Shown here piece by piece: positions 54,485 through 62,302 of a DNA stretch of 64,000 nt (its first letter is position 1; every line of letters starts with the position of its first letter). The notes beneath the pieces are model-generated. The model made no database searches and had not been told where the DNA came from. It saw only the letters and a list, made by a program, of their open reading frames with translations. The position numbers and the translations under genes are program-made. The stretch comes from Fluctibacter halophilus (GTDB lineage: Bacteria; Pseudomonadota; Gammaproteobacteria; Enterobacterales; Alteromonadaceae). The DNA lies in contig NZ_JAJEWP010000001.1 of assembly GCF_020687825.1 (NCBI RefSeq), positions 358,078-422,077 of the forward strand, in the 5' to 3' direction.

Positions 54485-55324
54485 ATGTTCAAAAAACTGA
54501 ATGCTATGACGGCCAAGCCGTCTGTATGGTCTGCCTATACCGCAGATGTGCTGTGGACCGATCCTCATGTGTCTGCACAGATGCTGTCTTTTCATTTAAA
54601 CCCTGACATCAATGCGGCGTCCCGCAGTTTTGACGTGATTGATGCATCGGTCGACTGGCTGACAGCCACCCTCGGTCTGGGCCCGAACAGCTGCTGCATA
54701 GATTTTGGCTGCGGACCGGGATTGTATACTCAGCGCTTCAGGCAACGAGGGGTGGGAACCGTTGTCGGGGTGGACTTCTCAGCCCGCTCCCTTGCCTATG
54801 CGAATGAGCAGGCCTCAAAGGCGGGACTCGACATCGACTACCGCCTGGTCAACTACCTCGCATACCAGGACTCACGCCAGTACGATCTCATCACCCTGGT
54901 GATGTGTGATTTCTGTGCCCTCAGTCCGGTGCAGCGGGAAACGTTGCTCAGGTTGTTTAAAACGCTGCTTAAACCCGGCGGCACCATCGCCCTGGATGTG
55001 TTCACCGATACCCGCTTTGCCCGGCAAGTTGAAACCGTTGACCTGGCCAAAAATGCCATGGGCCAGTTCTGGTCGGCACAGGAGTATTGGTGTGTGCATT
55101 CATCACATGGCTATGATGAGCAACAGGTATGGCTGGATACGTACGTGATCATCGAAGCACAGCGCCAGTGGACGGTGTACAACTGGTTACAGCACTTTAG
55201 CCTCGAACGGCTGACGCAGGAGCTGGCGGCCTGTGGCCTGCGCCCGGTGAAGACTTGTGCTGACCTGTGCGGCTCCCCCTTGTCAGAGGGCGATGAGATG
55301 GCGGTGTTGATCACCCATGCATAA
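54485..55324 (+). CDS. Class I SAM-dependent methyltransferase
   Basis: A 279-residue methyltransferase with SAM motif I CIDFGCGPGLYTQRF (about residues 74-88), acidic motif II GVDFSARSLAYA, and motif IV LVMCDFCALSP. The C-terminal half (WSAQEYWCVHSSHGYDEQQV) is typical of small-molecule methylating enzymes of the UbiE/Methyltransf_11 kind; it is not an Erm rRNA methylase. Start ATG 54485, after GGAATTACGAT. It is preceded by a leader ORF and followed by a terminator, so it is monocistronic with its leader. Substrate unknown. Confidence 0.85.
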   Translation: MFKKLNAMTAKPSVWSAYTADVLWTDPHVSAQMLSFHLNPDINAASRSFDVIDASVDWLTATLGLGPNSCCIDFGCGPGLYTQRFRQRGVGTVVGVDFSARSLAYANEQASKAGLDIDYRLVNYLAYQDSRQYDLITLVMCDFCALSPVQRETLLRLFKTLLKPGGTIALDVFTDTRFARQVETVDLAKNAMGQFWSAQEYWCVHSSHGYDEQQVWLDTYVIIEAQRQWTVYNWLQHFSLERLTQELAACGLRPVKTCADLCGSPLSEGDEMAVLITHA

Positions 55325-55335
55325 GGACTAACAAC

Positions 55336-55361
55336 AACGGGGCTGGATGCCCCGTTTTTTT
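55336..55361 (+). terminator. Intrinsic terminator after methyltransferase
   Basis: AACGGGGC / GCCCCGTT with TGGAT loop, followed by TTTTTT. Confidence 0.88.
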
Positions 55362-55427
55362 GGTCGGGTTTGTGCCATCGAGGGTTAGCGAGTAACTACA
55401 TAGGCTTGTTATGTAGCAATTGCATAT

Positions 55428-55754
55428 TTACTTCGGAAGTGGTTCTTTTATCAATTCAAATGGGTAATCCGCAGACTTTTCGGCTAGCGCATCCGCAGCT
55501 TCCTTGCGACTCATTTTTTCAACAACTCTCTTTTGATAGTAGTCATTCCACATCGCATCATTCGTTACCGGAATTAAAAAGCCCATTTCGGCTCCAATTT
55601 TATCTCGTTCATCAAGTCTTGCTTGTACAATTTCAATTCGTTTTTTTGTGTCCGCGGTTGACTTTTTTGCCCCGCTCGATAAATACGCCGAAGCAATTGC
55701 TGCAATCGCACCAACACATGCAGTGATAATTGTCGCGATATCACTATTCTCCAT
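55428..55754 (-). CDS. Hypothetical membrane-anchored protein, AT-rich accessory region
   Basis: A 108-residue protein starting MENSDIATIITACVGAIAAI with one N-terminal membrane helix (residues 6-26), then a basic coiled-coil-like stretch (KKSTADTKKRIEIVQARLDERDK). Start chosen at ATG 55754, after GGAGAAGAA; a longer frame runs to 55781. The base composition is clearly more AT-rich than the neighbouring genes, so I take it as acquired. No family recognised. Confidence 0.6.
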   Translation of the reverse strand: MENSDIATIITACVGAIAAIASAYLSSGAKKSTADTKKRIEIVQARLDERDKIGAEMGFLIPVTNDAMWNDYYQKRVVEKMSRKEAADALAEKSADYPFELIKEPLPK

Positions 55755-55871
55755 TTCTTCTCCAAAATTAGACTGCCACATAACGACGCAATAAGGGGCT
55801 GATAATACTTGGCTATATTTTTAGTGAAGTGGAACAGTGCCAAGCTTTAGCCGTTTCACTTTGATTGCCTA

Positions 55872-56237
55872 TTAGGTTGCGAACATATAGACTGAACCCA
55901 AGATTAAAGCTTGAATTGTCAAAACAGCCCCGCCCCATAAAACCACAAAACGCCATCCGATATTCTGATTATTAAAGAAAGACAATGAGTTACAGTAGAC
56001 GTATTGAAACACTAATACGACTCCCGAACCTATACCAACGTTAATAAGAAAGTTTGTTGGCGCAATCAACATTATGGCCATTACAGCCAAATAGGTTGGT
56101 AGACCAAGTACATGCATGCACCTAGTTCCAACTTTCCCCATTTTTGTATATGTTAATAACATAGCGACCAAACTACTCACAAATGAGACTTCATAGTAAC
56201 ACTCGCTTTTCCTGAAAAACATGTTCTGTGTTTTCAT
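55872..56237 (-). CDS. Hypothetical multi-pass membrane protein, accessory region
   Basis: A 121-residue protein with probably four membrane helices (YEVSFVSSLVAMLLTY; LGLPTYLAVMAIMLIAP; NVGIGSGVVLVFQYVYC; WRFVVLWGGAVLTIQALIL). The layout resembles GtrA-like small polytopic proteins, but I cannot confirm that. The gene is AT-rich and in the same orientation as its neighbours, separated by long intergenic stretches holding imperfect inverted repeats. Confidence 0.55.
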   Translation of the reverse strand: MKTQNMFFRKSECYYEVSFVSSLVAMLLTYTKMGKVGTRCMHVLGLPTYLAVMAIMLIAPTNFLINVGIGSGVVLVFQYVYCNSLSFFNNQNIGWRFVVLWGGAVLTIQALILGSVYMFAT

Positions 56238-56372
56238 TGGAAGGGTCACCTGAAAATGAACGTCCGCTCAATCCACAAGAGCAGTCATTTGTTAGAACTT
56301 CCCGCAACGTCGGCAATTCGCTCTCAACTCCCACTCTAAGCGAAAGAGTGAGTGGAACCACCTTGTTACCCG

Positions 56373-56882
56373 CTAGTGCTTTGTGATTAATGCCCAGTTG
56401 TCTTCGAACTTCGATAACTCAGTTATCGTCAGTATAGAATGCATCGAATTGCCAAGCTTTGGCCGTCGATATCCATGGCTCTCAATCCAGGTAGTAAACC
56501 GGTTGATATGAGCCTCTTGGATATCCTTCTCTGTGCAGATAAAAAACCTTGCGCTACCGAGATCTTTCGATGGCAGGTTGATCAATACCCATATCATTTT
56601 GGGGTGGATGAGTTTTCTTTTTTCGCCGAATGAATAAAGGCCTGTATCGTCAACATTGGTTTCAATCCACGTTGAAATTTCGCTTTGAGCCAATGTATTT
56701 GTGGTGCTGGTTTTTACTTGAATAATTTTAGATCTTAGCGTTTCTGCATCGACAGCAGTGACGTCAAATGTTGGGACGTTTCCTGCGAATGGGCTGGCAT
56801 AGAAACCCATCATGCCAAGTTTGGCTGAAAGCAAATGTTCCCCGACTTGTCCTACCAATTTGTTGTTAAGAGTACGACTCAT
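56373..56882 (-). CDS. PD-(D/E)XK nuclease-like protein
   Basis: A 169-residue protein with the layout of a restriction-endonuclease-like fold: Glu in LVGQVGEHLLSAKLG, Asp in FDVTAVD and the QVK of SKIIQVKTST, i.e. E...D...(Q)xK. Similar modules are found in DUF4365-type and Holliday-junction-resolvase-like proteins. The C-terminal half has no motif I recognise. Start at MSRTLNNKLVGQ; the frame reaches 56939. AT-rich accessory gene, possibly a defence or toxin-related nuclease. Confidence 0.6.
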   Translation of the reverse strand: MSRTLNNKLVGQVGEHLLSAKLGMMGFYASPFAGNVPTFDVTAVDAETLRSKIIQVKTSTTNTLAQSEISTWIETNVDDTGLYSFGEKRKLIHPKMIWVLINLPSKDLGSARFFICTEKDIQEAHINRFTTWIESHGYRRPKLGNSMHSILTITELSKFEDNWALITKH

Positions 56883-57044
56883 GTACTGAAAATCCCTTTT
56901 TTCTGTTAAAGAAATTAATGCTATATGAGGGCGCTTCAATGTGCGATGTCATCTCGCCTTTTCGTTACCCAAGTGAGTCTAACGATATTTATGAACCCAA
57001 CAGCTTCGAATGTTCCAGGAAAGCAGAAGGATTGATAAATTTCC

Positions 57045-57184
57045 CTAAGGCTGCTCACGCAGCAACAGTTCGCTGCCGTCGAATATCAGCAAGGGTGCTT
57101 GCTGTTCGGTCAGAATGACCTTGGTGTTGGGGTTCCCAGGGTTGTTAGCAAAGGCGAGCACCGCCAGCGCGCGGTCATGATTGT
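57045..57184 (-). pseudogene. Truncated 3' copy of the lipoprotein gene at 60264-60737
   Basis: The last 45 or so codons of that gene (HDRALAVLAFANNPGNPNTK to LLLREQP-stop) are repeated here with four base differences over 136 bases. There is no start codon or upstream part, so it is a non-functional fragment. It marks the left junction of a roughly 3-kb inserted segment. Confidence 0.8.
57049..57184. repeat. 136-bp direct repeat, left copy
   Basis: Matches 60268-60403 in the same orientation with four mismatches (about 97% identity). Identity stops at the gene end on one side and at ATTGT on the other. Confidence 0.9.
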
Positions 57185-57208
57185 AGAGCGAATCCAGGAA
57201 GCCCATTG

Positions 57209-57643
57209 TCAGGCATGTTGGTCTCGAAAGCCGGTTAATAGCAATAGGGTGGCGATGATAAAAGTTACTGAACCAATACTTACAAACAGTAGAGGAGGCT
57301 CGCCGAGCGTACTGACATACACAGAGTAGACAACATAATTCATCATGGACTGAAAAATTAGGCTAGAACCGATTAACAGCCAAACTAGCCTGGATTCGAC
57401 GCGATGATAGAGGTAGCTTACAAGTGTCAAGTTGACCAGGCCTACAACTAATCCTCCTACGCCTGCCAATCTGATCAAGGCAAGGAACAGGGTTTTGTAG
57501 TTTTCGCCAAGTCTATTCCAATCAACATTTAAGGCTTGCGCATGATATGGCATAAATTCGCTGGCAGTGACATATACGATGCCAAAAAGTATGTGAGTTA
57601 AGCCTCCTAAGGCGAACAAAGCTAGCGCTAATTTCCAAATCAT
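57209..57643 (-). CDS. Hypothetical four-helix membrane protein
   Basis: A 144-residue protein with four membrane segments (LALALFALGGLTHILFGIVYV; LAGVGGLVVGLVNLTLVSYLY; LVWLLIGSSLIFQSMMNYVVY; LFVSIGSVTFIIATLLLL). No recognised family. It lies within the segment bounded by the 136-bp repeats and is AT-richer than the backbone. Confidence 0.6.
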   Translation of the reverse strand: MIWKLALALFALGGLTHILFGIVYVTASEFMPYHAQALNVDWNRLGENYKTLFLALIRLAGVGGLVVGLVNLTLVSYLYHRVESRLVWLLIGSSLIFQSMMNYVVYSVYVSTLGEPPLLFVSIGSVTFIIATLLLLTGFRDQHA

Positions 57644-57748
57644 TTTCGATTCATTAAATTACCTGAGGTTCTAAATTAACAGGCCGGGCGAGTAGCGAGG
57701 ACCCAACCCGCGCGTTTTGTTAGCTGAACTCGAATGAATTGGTCGACA

Positions 57749-58537
57749 CTATACTTCGATCTCATCACCATAGCGCATGATACTGCATTCAATTCCCAGC
57801 TTCTCCACTTCACGCTTGAACAATTGATCATCTGCGCAAGCAATATTTTTTATCCAGAAAAATGCGACGTTATAATGGCAAGGAATTACCTTCTTCGGTG
57901 CTATGATTTTCACTGCCTCAAGCGCATCGTATACATCCATTGTCCACGTATTATTACCTGGCCCACCAATAGGAAGCATCAGCACATCCGGTTTCAAACC
58001 TGCCCATTCGGTTTGCAAAACAGAATCCCCCAGATTCACAATCGTTTTTCCATCTACTGTGATTTTAAAGCCGACAGAACCAATACCGACTCTTTCTCCT
58101 GGCCCCGGTTGCTGTTTTATTTTGAAGCATAGTATTGGAACACTGATAGGACCATGCACAGTTTTGAGTGCTTCAATTTGCACATCACCCAAGCTGACTG
58201 ACTCACCAATGTCTAGCGGGTGTACATTTTTAAATGGGACCCAGGACGTTAAACCTCTACCGCGAGGATTGACCAATAGTGTTTCGCCACCTTCGACTTT
58301 AGCCAGGTCCTTGCCACATACAACCGGTGCATGACTGGCTTGTGCTACCCGATCTGCTTGCCAGTAATGATCAGGATCGCCATGGGTGATGAGAATATGC
58401 GTGATGTTTTTCCATTCTGCCTTTGGAATGAGACTGCTAAGATTGAAAATCCAGAGATTTTGCCCGGGGTCAATGGCAATTTTGTTGTTACTGTTTTCAA
58501 TTAGAAATGAATTGTAGAGGAAGTGTCTTATCTTCAT
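57749..58537 (-). CDS. MBL-fold metallohydrolase, UlaG-like
   Basis: A 262-residue metallo-beta-lactamase-fold hydrolase. It carries the zinc motif ILITHGDPDHYWQ (HxDPDH in place of HxHxDH), SFLIENSNNKIAIDPG at the N-terminus and LMLPIGGPGNNTWTMD and PKKVIPCHYN downstream, as in UlaG/RomA-like proteins. Start chosen at MKIRHFLYN; a frame to 58597 is open. It is 16 bp after the oxidoreductase gene in the same direction. Function unknown; possibly a lactonase or a phosphodiesterase. Confidence 0.75.
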   Translation of the reverse strand: MKIRHFLYNSFLIENSNNKIAIDPGQNLWIFNLSSLIPKAEWKNITHILITHGDPDHYWQADRVAQASHAPVVCGKDLAKVEGGETLLVNPRGRGLTSWVPFKNVHPLDIGESVSLGDVQIEALKTVHGPISVPILCFKIKQQPGPGERVGIGSVGFKITVDGKTIVNLGDSVLQTEWAGLKPDVLMLPIGGPGNNTWTMDVYDALEAVKIIAPKKVIPCHYNVAFFWIKNIACADDQLFKREVEKLGIECSIMRYGDEIEV

Positions 58538-58553
58538 GGAAAACTCTTCGGCC

Positions 58554-60107
58554 TTATTTGAGTTTTTGATAGACACGTGGATCAATCGCCGCTGCACAGA
58601 ACATGCCTCCGGCCAGGGAGCCTGCGATACCCGGACTCATCACATCCTGACCGGACAGGAACAGACCGGGCACAGGCGTACGCGCGCTCAGTGCATGCGA
58701 TAGCATCCGACGAGGGGTTGTTTCGACACCATAGAATCCGCCTTTTTCGTGACCGGTGAAATAGGCTGTCGCCAGGGGCGTGCCCAATTCATGGTACGCA
58801 ACCATCGGTGCAAGATCAGGAAACTTGTCGTTAAAGAAGCGCACAAGTCTGGTTTCGACACTTTGCTTGAAACTGGCCCACTCTTCAGGGTGAGCTTTCG
58901 CGCCGCCATCCGCGAATTTGGCGACAGAAGACCAGGTGGATAGCAGCATGACATCGGCGGTATGCCGGTTCATCGTACCTGGGTTGTGTGTGGGATCTTT
59001 GAGCGACGGAAACGACACAAACACCATCGAAAAAGGCTCATTGTCACCCCCTGTCCATGGGTGATCAAAAGTGTTCCAGTCGGCATAAAACCAATGGTTT
59101 GCGCGAGTAGCGCCGTGTTTGGCGATATCGCCTTCCAAGCCAAGATACAGATCAAAATGGCAAATCGATGGCGTGAATGAGGCAATTTCCTTGGCCCAGT
59201 GTTGTTCAACAATGTCCTCTGGGAGTAGGTGTTTTACGGTTTCACCAGCACCCAATGCCGAAACAATGATGGGGGCATGAAAAACGTCTCCAGTTTGGGT
59301 GCGCACACCCACGGCCTTACCTTCATCGATCAGGATCTTGTTGACTGCAGTATCCGTCATGGCGCTACCTCCTGCCGCTTCGATGACGGGAACCAGTCCC
59401 TTTGCAATGGTGCCCGCACCGCCTACCGGATAGGCTGCGCCGTTAAGATAATGCCCCATGACCATGCCGTGAATGGCGAAACTCGCTTGTTTGGGATTGC
59501 CACCATAGGTGCCCCATTGGGCAGCTAACACCGTAGCGAGTTTCGGATCGCTGATCAGTTCATTGAGCACCTCATGGGTTGTGCGGCCTGCCCAGCGCTG
59601 AATTTTTTTTGCATTCCACCATCGATGGGCCGAGCGGAACGGCTCTGAAATTGAACGCTCAACACCCAACATGTATGCGGTTTCCTCTGCTGATGCTAAC
59701 GCTTCAAAATACGCATCGATCTCATGGGTATTGTTGGGAAAGTGCTCCTTGAGTTCCATTTTATACGCGTCAGAGGGACGTCCAACGGAGATGTCAAATC
59801 CATCTGGAAAATGCAAAGTGTCATAGATTGTACCGGTGGATTGAAACGAAATGGTTCCACCGCTGAGCCAATTAAGAATGCGGCCTGCAAACTGGTCATC
59901 ACCAAACAAGCCACAATAGTGGAGCCCGACATCCCAATGAAACCCATGCCTTGAAAAGGAATGGGTAAGCCCACCGATGGCTTGTGCCTGTTCGAGTAAA
60001 AGCACTTTATGTTCCATGCGGGAAAGGGCGGTAGCAGTGGCCATACCGCCGATTCCCGATCCAATGACAATGACATCAAACGCGTGTGTTGATGGTGCGG
60101 CTGGCAT
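58554..60107 (-). CDS. FAD-dependent oxidoreductase, phytoene-desaturase/RetSat-like
   Basis: A 517-residue flavoprotein with N-terminal dinucleotide-binding motif DVIVIGSGIGGMATATAL and following EQAQAIGGLTHSF, typical of phytoene desaturase, carotene isomerase and retinol saturase-like enzymes. The C-terminal FAD segment GLFLSGQDVMSPGIAGSLAGG is also typical. The substrate is not deducible; no carotenoid genes are nearby. It is the first gene of a two-gene unit with the MBL hydrolase and is inside the repeat-bounded segment. Confidence 0.8.
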   Translation of the reverse strand: MPAAPSTHAFDVIVIGSGIGGMATATALSRMEHKVLLLEQAQAIGGLTHSFSRHGFHWDVGLHYCGLFGDDQFAGRILNWLSGGTISFQSTGTIYDTLHFPDGFDISVGRPSDAYKMELKEHFPNNTHEIDAYFEALASAEETAYMLGVERSISEPFRSAHRWWNAKKIQRWAGRTTHEVLNELISDPKLATVLAAQWGTYGGNPKQASFAIHGMVMGHYLNGAAYPVGGAGTIAKGLVPVIEAAGGSAMTDTAVNKILIDEGKAVGVRTQTGDVFHAPIIVSALGAGETVKHLLPEDIVEQHWAKEIASFTPSICHFDLYLGLEGDIAKHGATRANHWFYADWNTFDHPWTGGDNEPFSMVFVSFPSLKDPTHNPGTMNRHTADVMLLSTWSSVAKFADGGAKAHPEEWASFKQSVETRLVRFFNDKFPDLAPMVAYHELGTPLATAYFTGHEKGGFYGVETTPRRMLSHALSARTPVPGLFLSGQDVMSPGIAGSLAGGMFCAAAIDPRVYQKLK

Positions 60108-60263
60108 GCGGAGTTGCCTCTAGTGCTGATGTGACTGTAGATAACTGTAGTCAACCTGATTTGCGTTGCAGAGGTTATGACCTACATCAAACAAATGATT
60201 CGGCAATGGGTATTCATGATGTCGGGCCAAAACTCAATGCACTGAGGTTTAACTGTGTTGTCT

Positions 60264-60737
60264 TTATGGTTGCTCACGCAGCAACAGTTCGTTGCCGTCG
60301 AATATCAGCAAGGGTGCTTGCTGTTCGGTCAGAATGACCTTGGTGTTGGGGTTCCCAGGGTCGTTAGCAAAGGCGAGCACCGCCAGCGCGCGGTGATGAT
60401 TGTCCGGCAGGGTGATGTCGTTGAATCTTACGCCTGTAACCAGTTGCATTTGCACTGTTCGGAGATGTTGACCATACATCGATTGAAACGCCGCTTTGGA
60501 TTCAAACCACTGCTGCGCGTTGAGTGGTGCAATGACGTCGAGCACCTGCTGATCGTACACAAAGAGCACATCAACGCTTAGCGCATAGCGAAGTTGTGCC
60601 GATGGGGCCATCTGCACCGAAAGACGTTCCAGGCCATTGGCCCGTGACCAGGGCGCCTGCAATGCCGAGCAACCCAGCAATACACTGGTGATGGCGCATA
60701 GCAGCAACACACGCAATAAGCTCAACAGCATCTCCAT
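60264..60737 (-). CDS. Predicted lipoprotein, unknown function
   Basis: A 157-residue protein with lipoprotein signal (LLLCAITSVLLGCSA, lipobox LLGC) followed by a compact domain (LRYALSVDVLFVYDQQVLDV; NAQQWFESKAAFQ; RALAVLAFANDPG). It looks like a periplasmic beta-sandwich, but the family was not identified. Its last 45 codons are duplicated at 57049-57184, showing that this is the ancestral copy. Followed (in its sense) by the duplication-bounded accessory segment. Confidence 0.65.
   Translation of the reverse strand: MEMLLSLLRVLLLCAITSVLLGCSALQAPWSRANGLERLSVQMAPSAQLRYALSVDVLFVYDQQVLDVIAPLNAQQWFESKAAFQSMYGQHLRTVQMQLVTGVRFNDITLPDNHHRALAVLAFANDPGNPNTKVILTEQQAPLLIFDGNELLLREQP
60268..60403. 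repeat. 136-bp direct repeat, right copy
   Basis: The intact 3' end of the lipoprotein gene. The other copy is at 57049-57184. A segment of 3083 bases lies between the copies. Confidence 0.9.
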
Positions 60738-60872
60738 GACTCACCCAACGTCAAACCCTGACTAACGGTATAGCGTGGATTTGCTCAACTGTCGCGGGAT
60801 GCTGTGTAAATCCTAAGGTGTGTTGTCTGGAACAGCCTGCAATCGCATTGTCCGGTCTTTATGTTCCGGTTT

Positions 60873-62195
60873 TCAGCGCACTGAGTAATGGGGTAGGGCG
60901 CTGGGTATATACGCTTTATCCGATGCTGTATTTCGGATGAAGCGGGATAGCATGAACGGGGTCAGATCGATCGTTGTCGGTTGCTGATTGATCAACTGAC
61001 TGATCAGCGCGCCGGTGATCCCGGCCTGGGTCAGCCCCAGGTGGCCATGTCCGGTGGCTACCAGTATGTGGGGGTGGTCGGGCAACCGGTCGATGATCGG
61101 CAGGGAATCCGGCAAGGATGGCCGGCCGCCGTGCCAGTGATGGCTGGGCTGCACTGGCAGGTGATGAACCGGGTCAATTAGCGCCCTGGCATGACCAAGC
61201 AGTGTGGCGGCGCGCCTTTGCTGGTTTTGCAGCGCAGACGGTGCGGCGCTGAAATCGGCAAACCCGGCGACACGCAGACCGTTGTTCATCGGGGTCATGA
61301 TGCAATGGCGTTCGGCCGACGTCACCGGACAGTGGAGCCCTGGTACCGCTGGCGTCATGGCATGAAAACCGTATTCGGCTATCAGCGGTACACAAACACC
61401 CAACGCCGCCAACAACTCGCGGGACGTCACTCCGGCGGCTATCACCACATGGGAATACCGGCGGGATTTGTTCGGTGTGCAGATCAAAGCATGATCGTGG
61501 CGTGGGATCACGCGGCTGACCTTTTCCAGTAGCAGACGTGCGCCCTGGCGCTGACAATGGGCAAACAGCTTAAGGCCGAGCAATTGGGGGTCTGTGACAT
61601 GGCCGGTGTCGGCGAAAAAAATCCCGTGGCGAATGGTATCACTGAGCGCCGGTTCTGCCTTGCGTACCTGCACGCCGCTGGCACCTTCGGCACTTACCCC
61701 GGCCTGATTGAAGCGTTTTATCTGTCCATCCACATCCCTCTGACCGTTCTGTTCAAACACCATCCATGATCCCTGCGTCCTGATCAGGGATGCGCACTGG
61801 GCATCTGTCAGTAGCGTCAACAAAGCCGCCTGCGCCCGTTGGTTCAGCTGCTGCAGTGCCTGACTGTTCTGATGTTGAACTGCGCTGCGCATATTGGCAG
61901 CGAAGCGTGACAACCAGGGCAGTAACGGGGGGTTAGTCAATGGCGACAACCGTAACGGACTGGACGGTGACAACAACAGTCGGGGCAGTTGCGTCAACAG
62001 CCCCGGGCCTGCCATGGGGAACACCTGTTCGGTGGCCAGGTGGCCGGCGTTGCCTTTAGAACAGCCGTGGCTGATCCCATTCGGATCAAACACATCCACC
62101 TTCCAACCACTGCGCTGCAAATACGCGGCACAGCACACCCCTACGATGCCGGATCCGATCACTGCGACTCGCTGAGTAAACCCTTGTTGCTGCAC
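60873..62195 (-). CDS. FAD-dependent D-amino-acid dehydrogenase, probably D-hydroxyproline dehydrogenase
   Basis: A 440-residue DadA-like flavoprotein with N-terminal dinucleotide-binding motif VAVIGSGIVGVCCAAYLQRSG, HGCSKGNAGH and C-terminal GHGHLGLTQAGITG. In hydroxyproline catabolism a DadA-type enzyme oxidises cis-4-hydroxy-D-proline. The neighbours (DHDPS-family deaminase and hydroxyproline epimerase divergent from it, shared operator) support that role; a general D-amino-acid dehydrogenase is the alternative. It starts with GTG at 62195 after AAGGAACAAGTCA. Confidence 0.85.
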   Translation of the reverse strand: MQQQGFTQRVAVIGSGIVGVCCAAYLQRSGWKVDVFDPNGISHGCSKGNAGHLATEQVFPMAGPGLLTQLPRLLLSPSSPLRLSPLTNPPLLPWLSRFAANMRSAVQHQNSQALQQLNQRAQAALLTLLTDAQCASLIRTQGSWMVFEQNGQRDVDGQIKRFNQAGVSAEGASGVQVRKAEPALSDTIRHGIFFADTGHVTDPQLLGLKLFAHCQRQGARLLLEKVSRVIPRHDHALICTPNKSRRYSHVVIAAGVTSRELLAALGVCVPLIAEYGFHAMTPAVPGLHCPVTSAERHCIMTPMNNGLRVAGFADFSAAPSALQNQQRRAATLLGHARALIDPVHHLPVQPSHHWHGGRPSLPDSLPIIDRLPDHPHILVATGHGHLGLTQAGITGALISQLINQQPTTIDLTPFMLSRFIRNTASDKAYIPSALPHYSVR

Positions 62196-62244
62196 TGACT
62201 TGTTCCTTTTCGAAACGAACTGACGGCATGTTATGTGAAAAATC

Positions 62245-62258
62245 TATTGTATACAATA
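62245..62258. promoter_or_regulatory. GntR operator, site C (dehydrogenase / deaminase intergenic)
   Basis: TATTGTATACAATA, a perfect 14-bp palindrome with core ATTGTATACAAT, followed by TGCAATATTG which extends it. It is located between divergent genes of the predicted hydroxyproline pathway, 50 bp from one start and 45 bp from the other. Confidence 0.7.
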
Positions 62259-62302
62259 TGCAATATTGATAGGGTAGCGCCATTCAACGTGGAGACAGAA
62301 CA

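Noticed and set aside
54485-55324. Erm-type rRNA methylase controlled by a macrolide leader peptide
   Set aside because: The SAM motifs and length fit a UbiE/Methyltransf_11-like enzyme, not Erm; the leader resembles erm control only in general layout.
56918-57118. Plus-strand frame sharing sequence with one near 60086-60337
   Set aside because: The shared part is the antisense of the duplicated lipoprotein gene end; it is explained by the 136-bp repeat.
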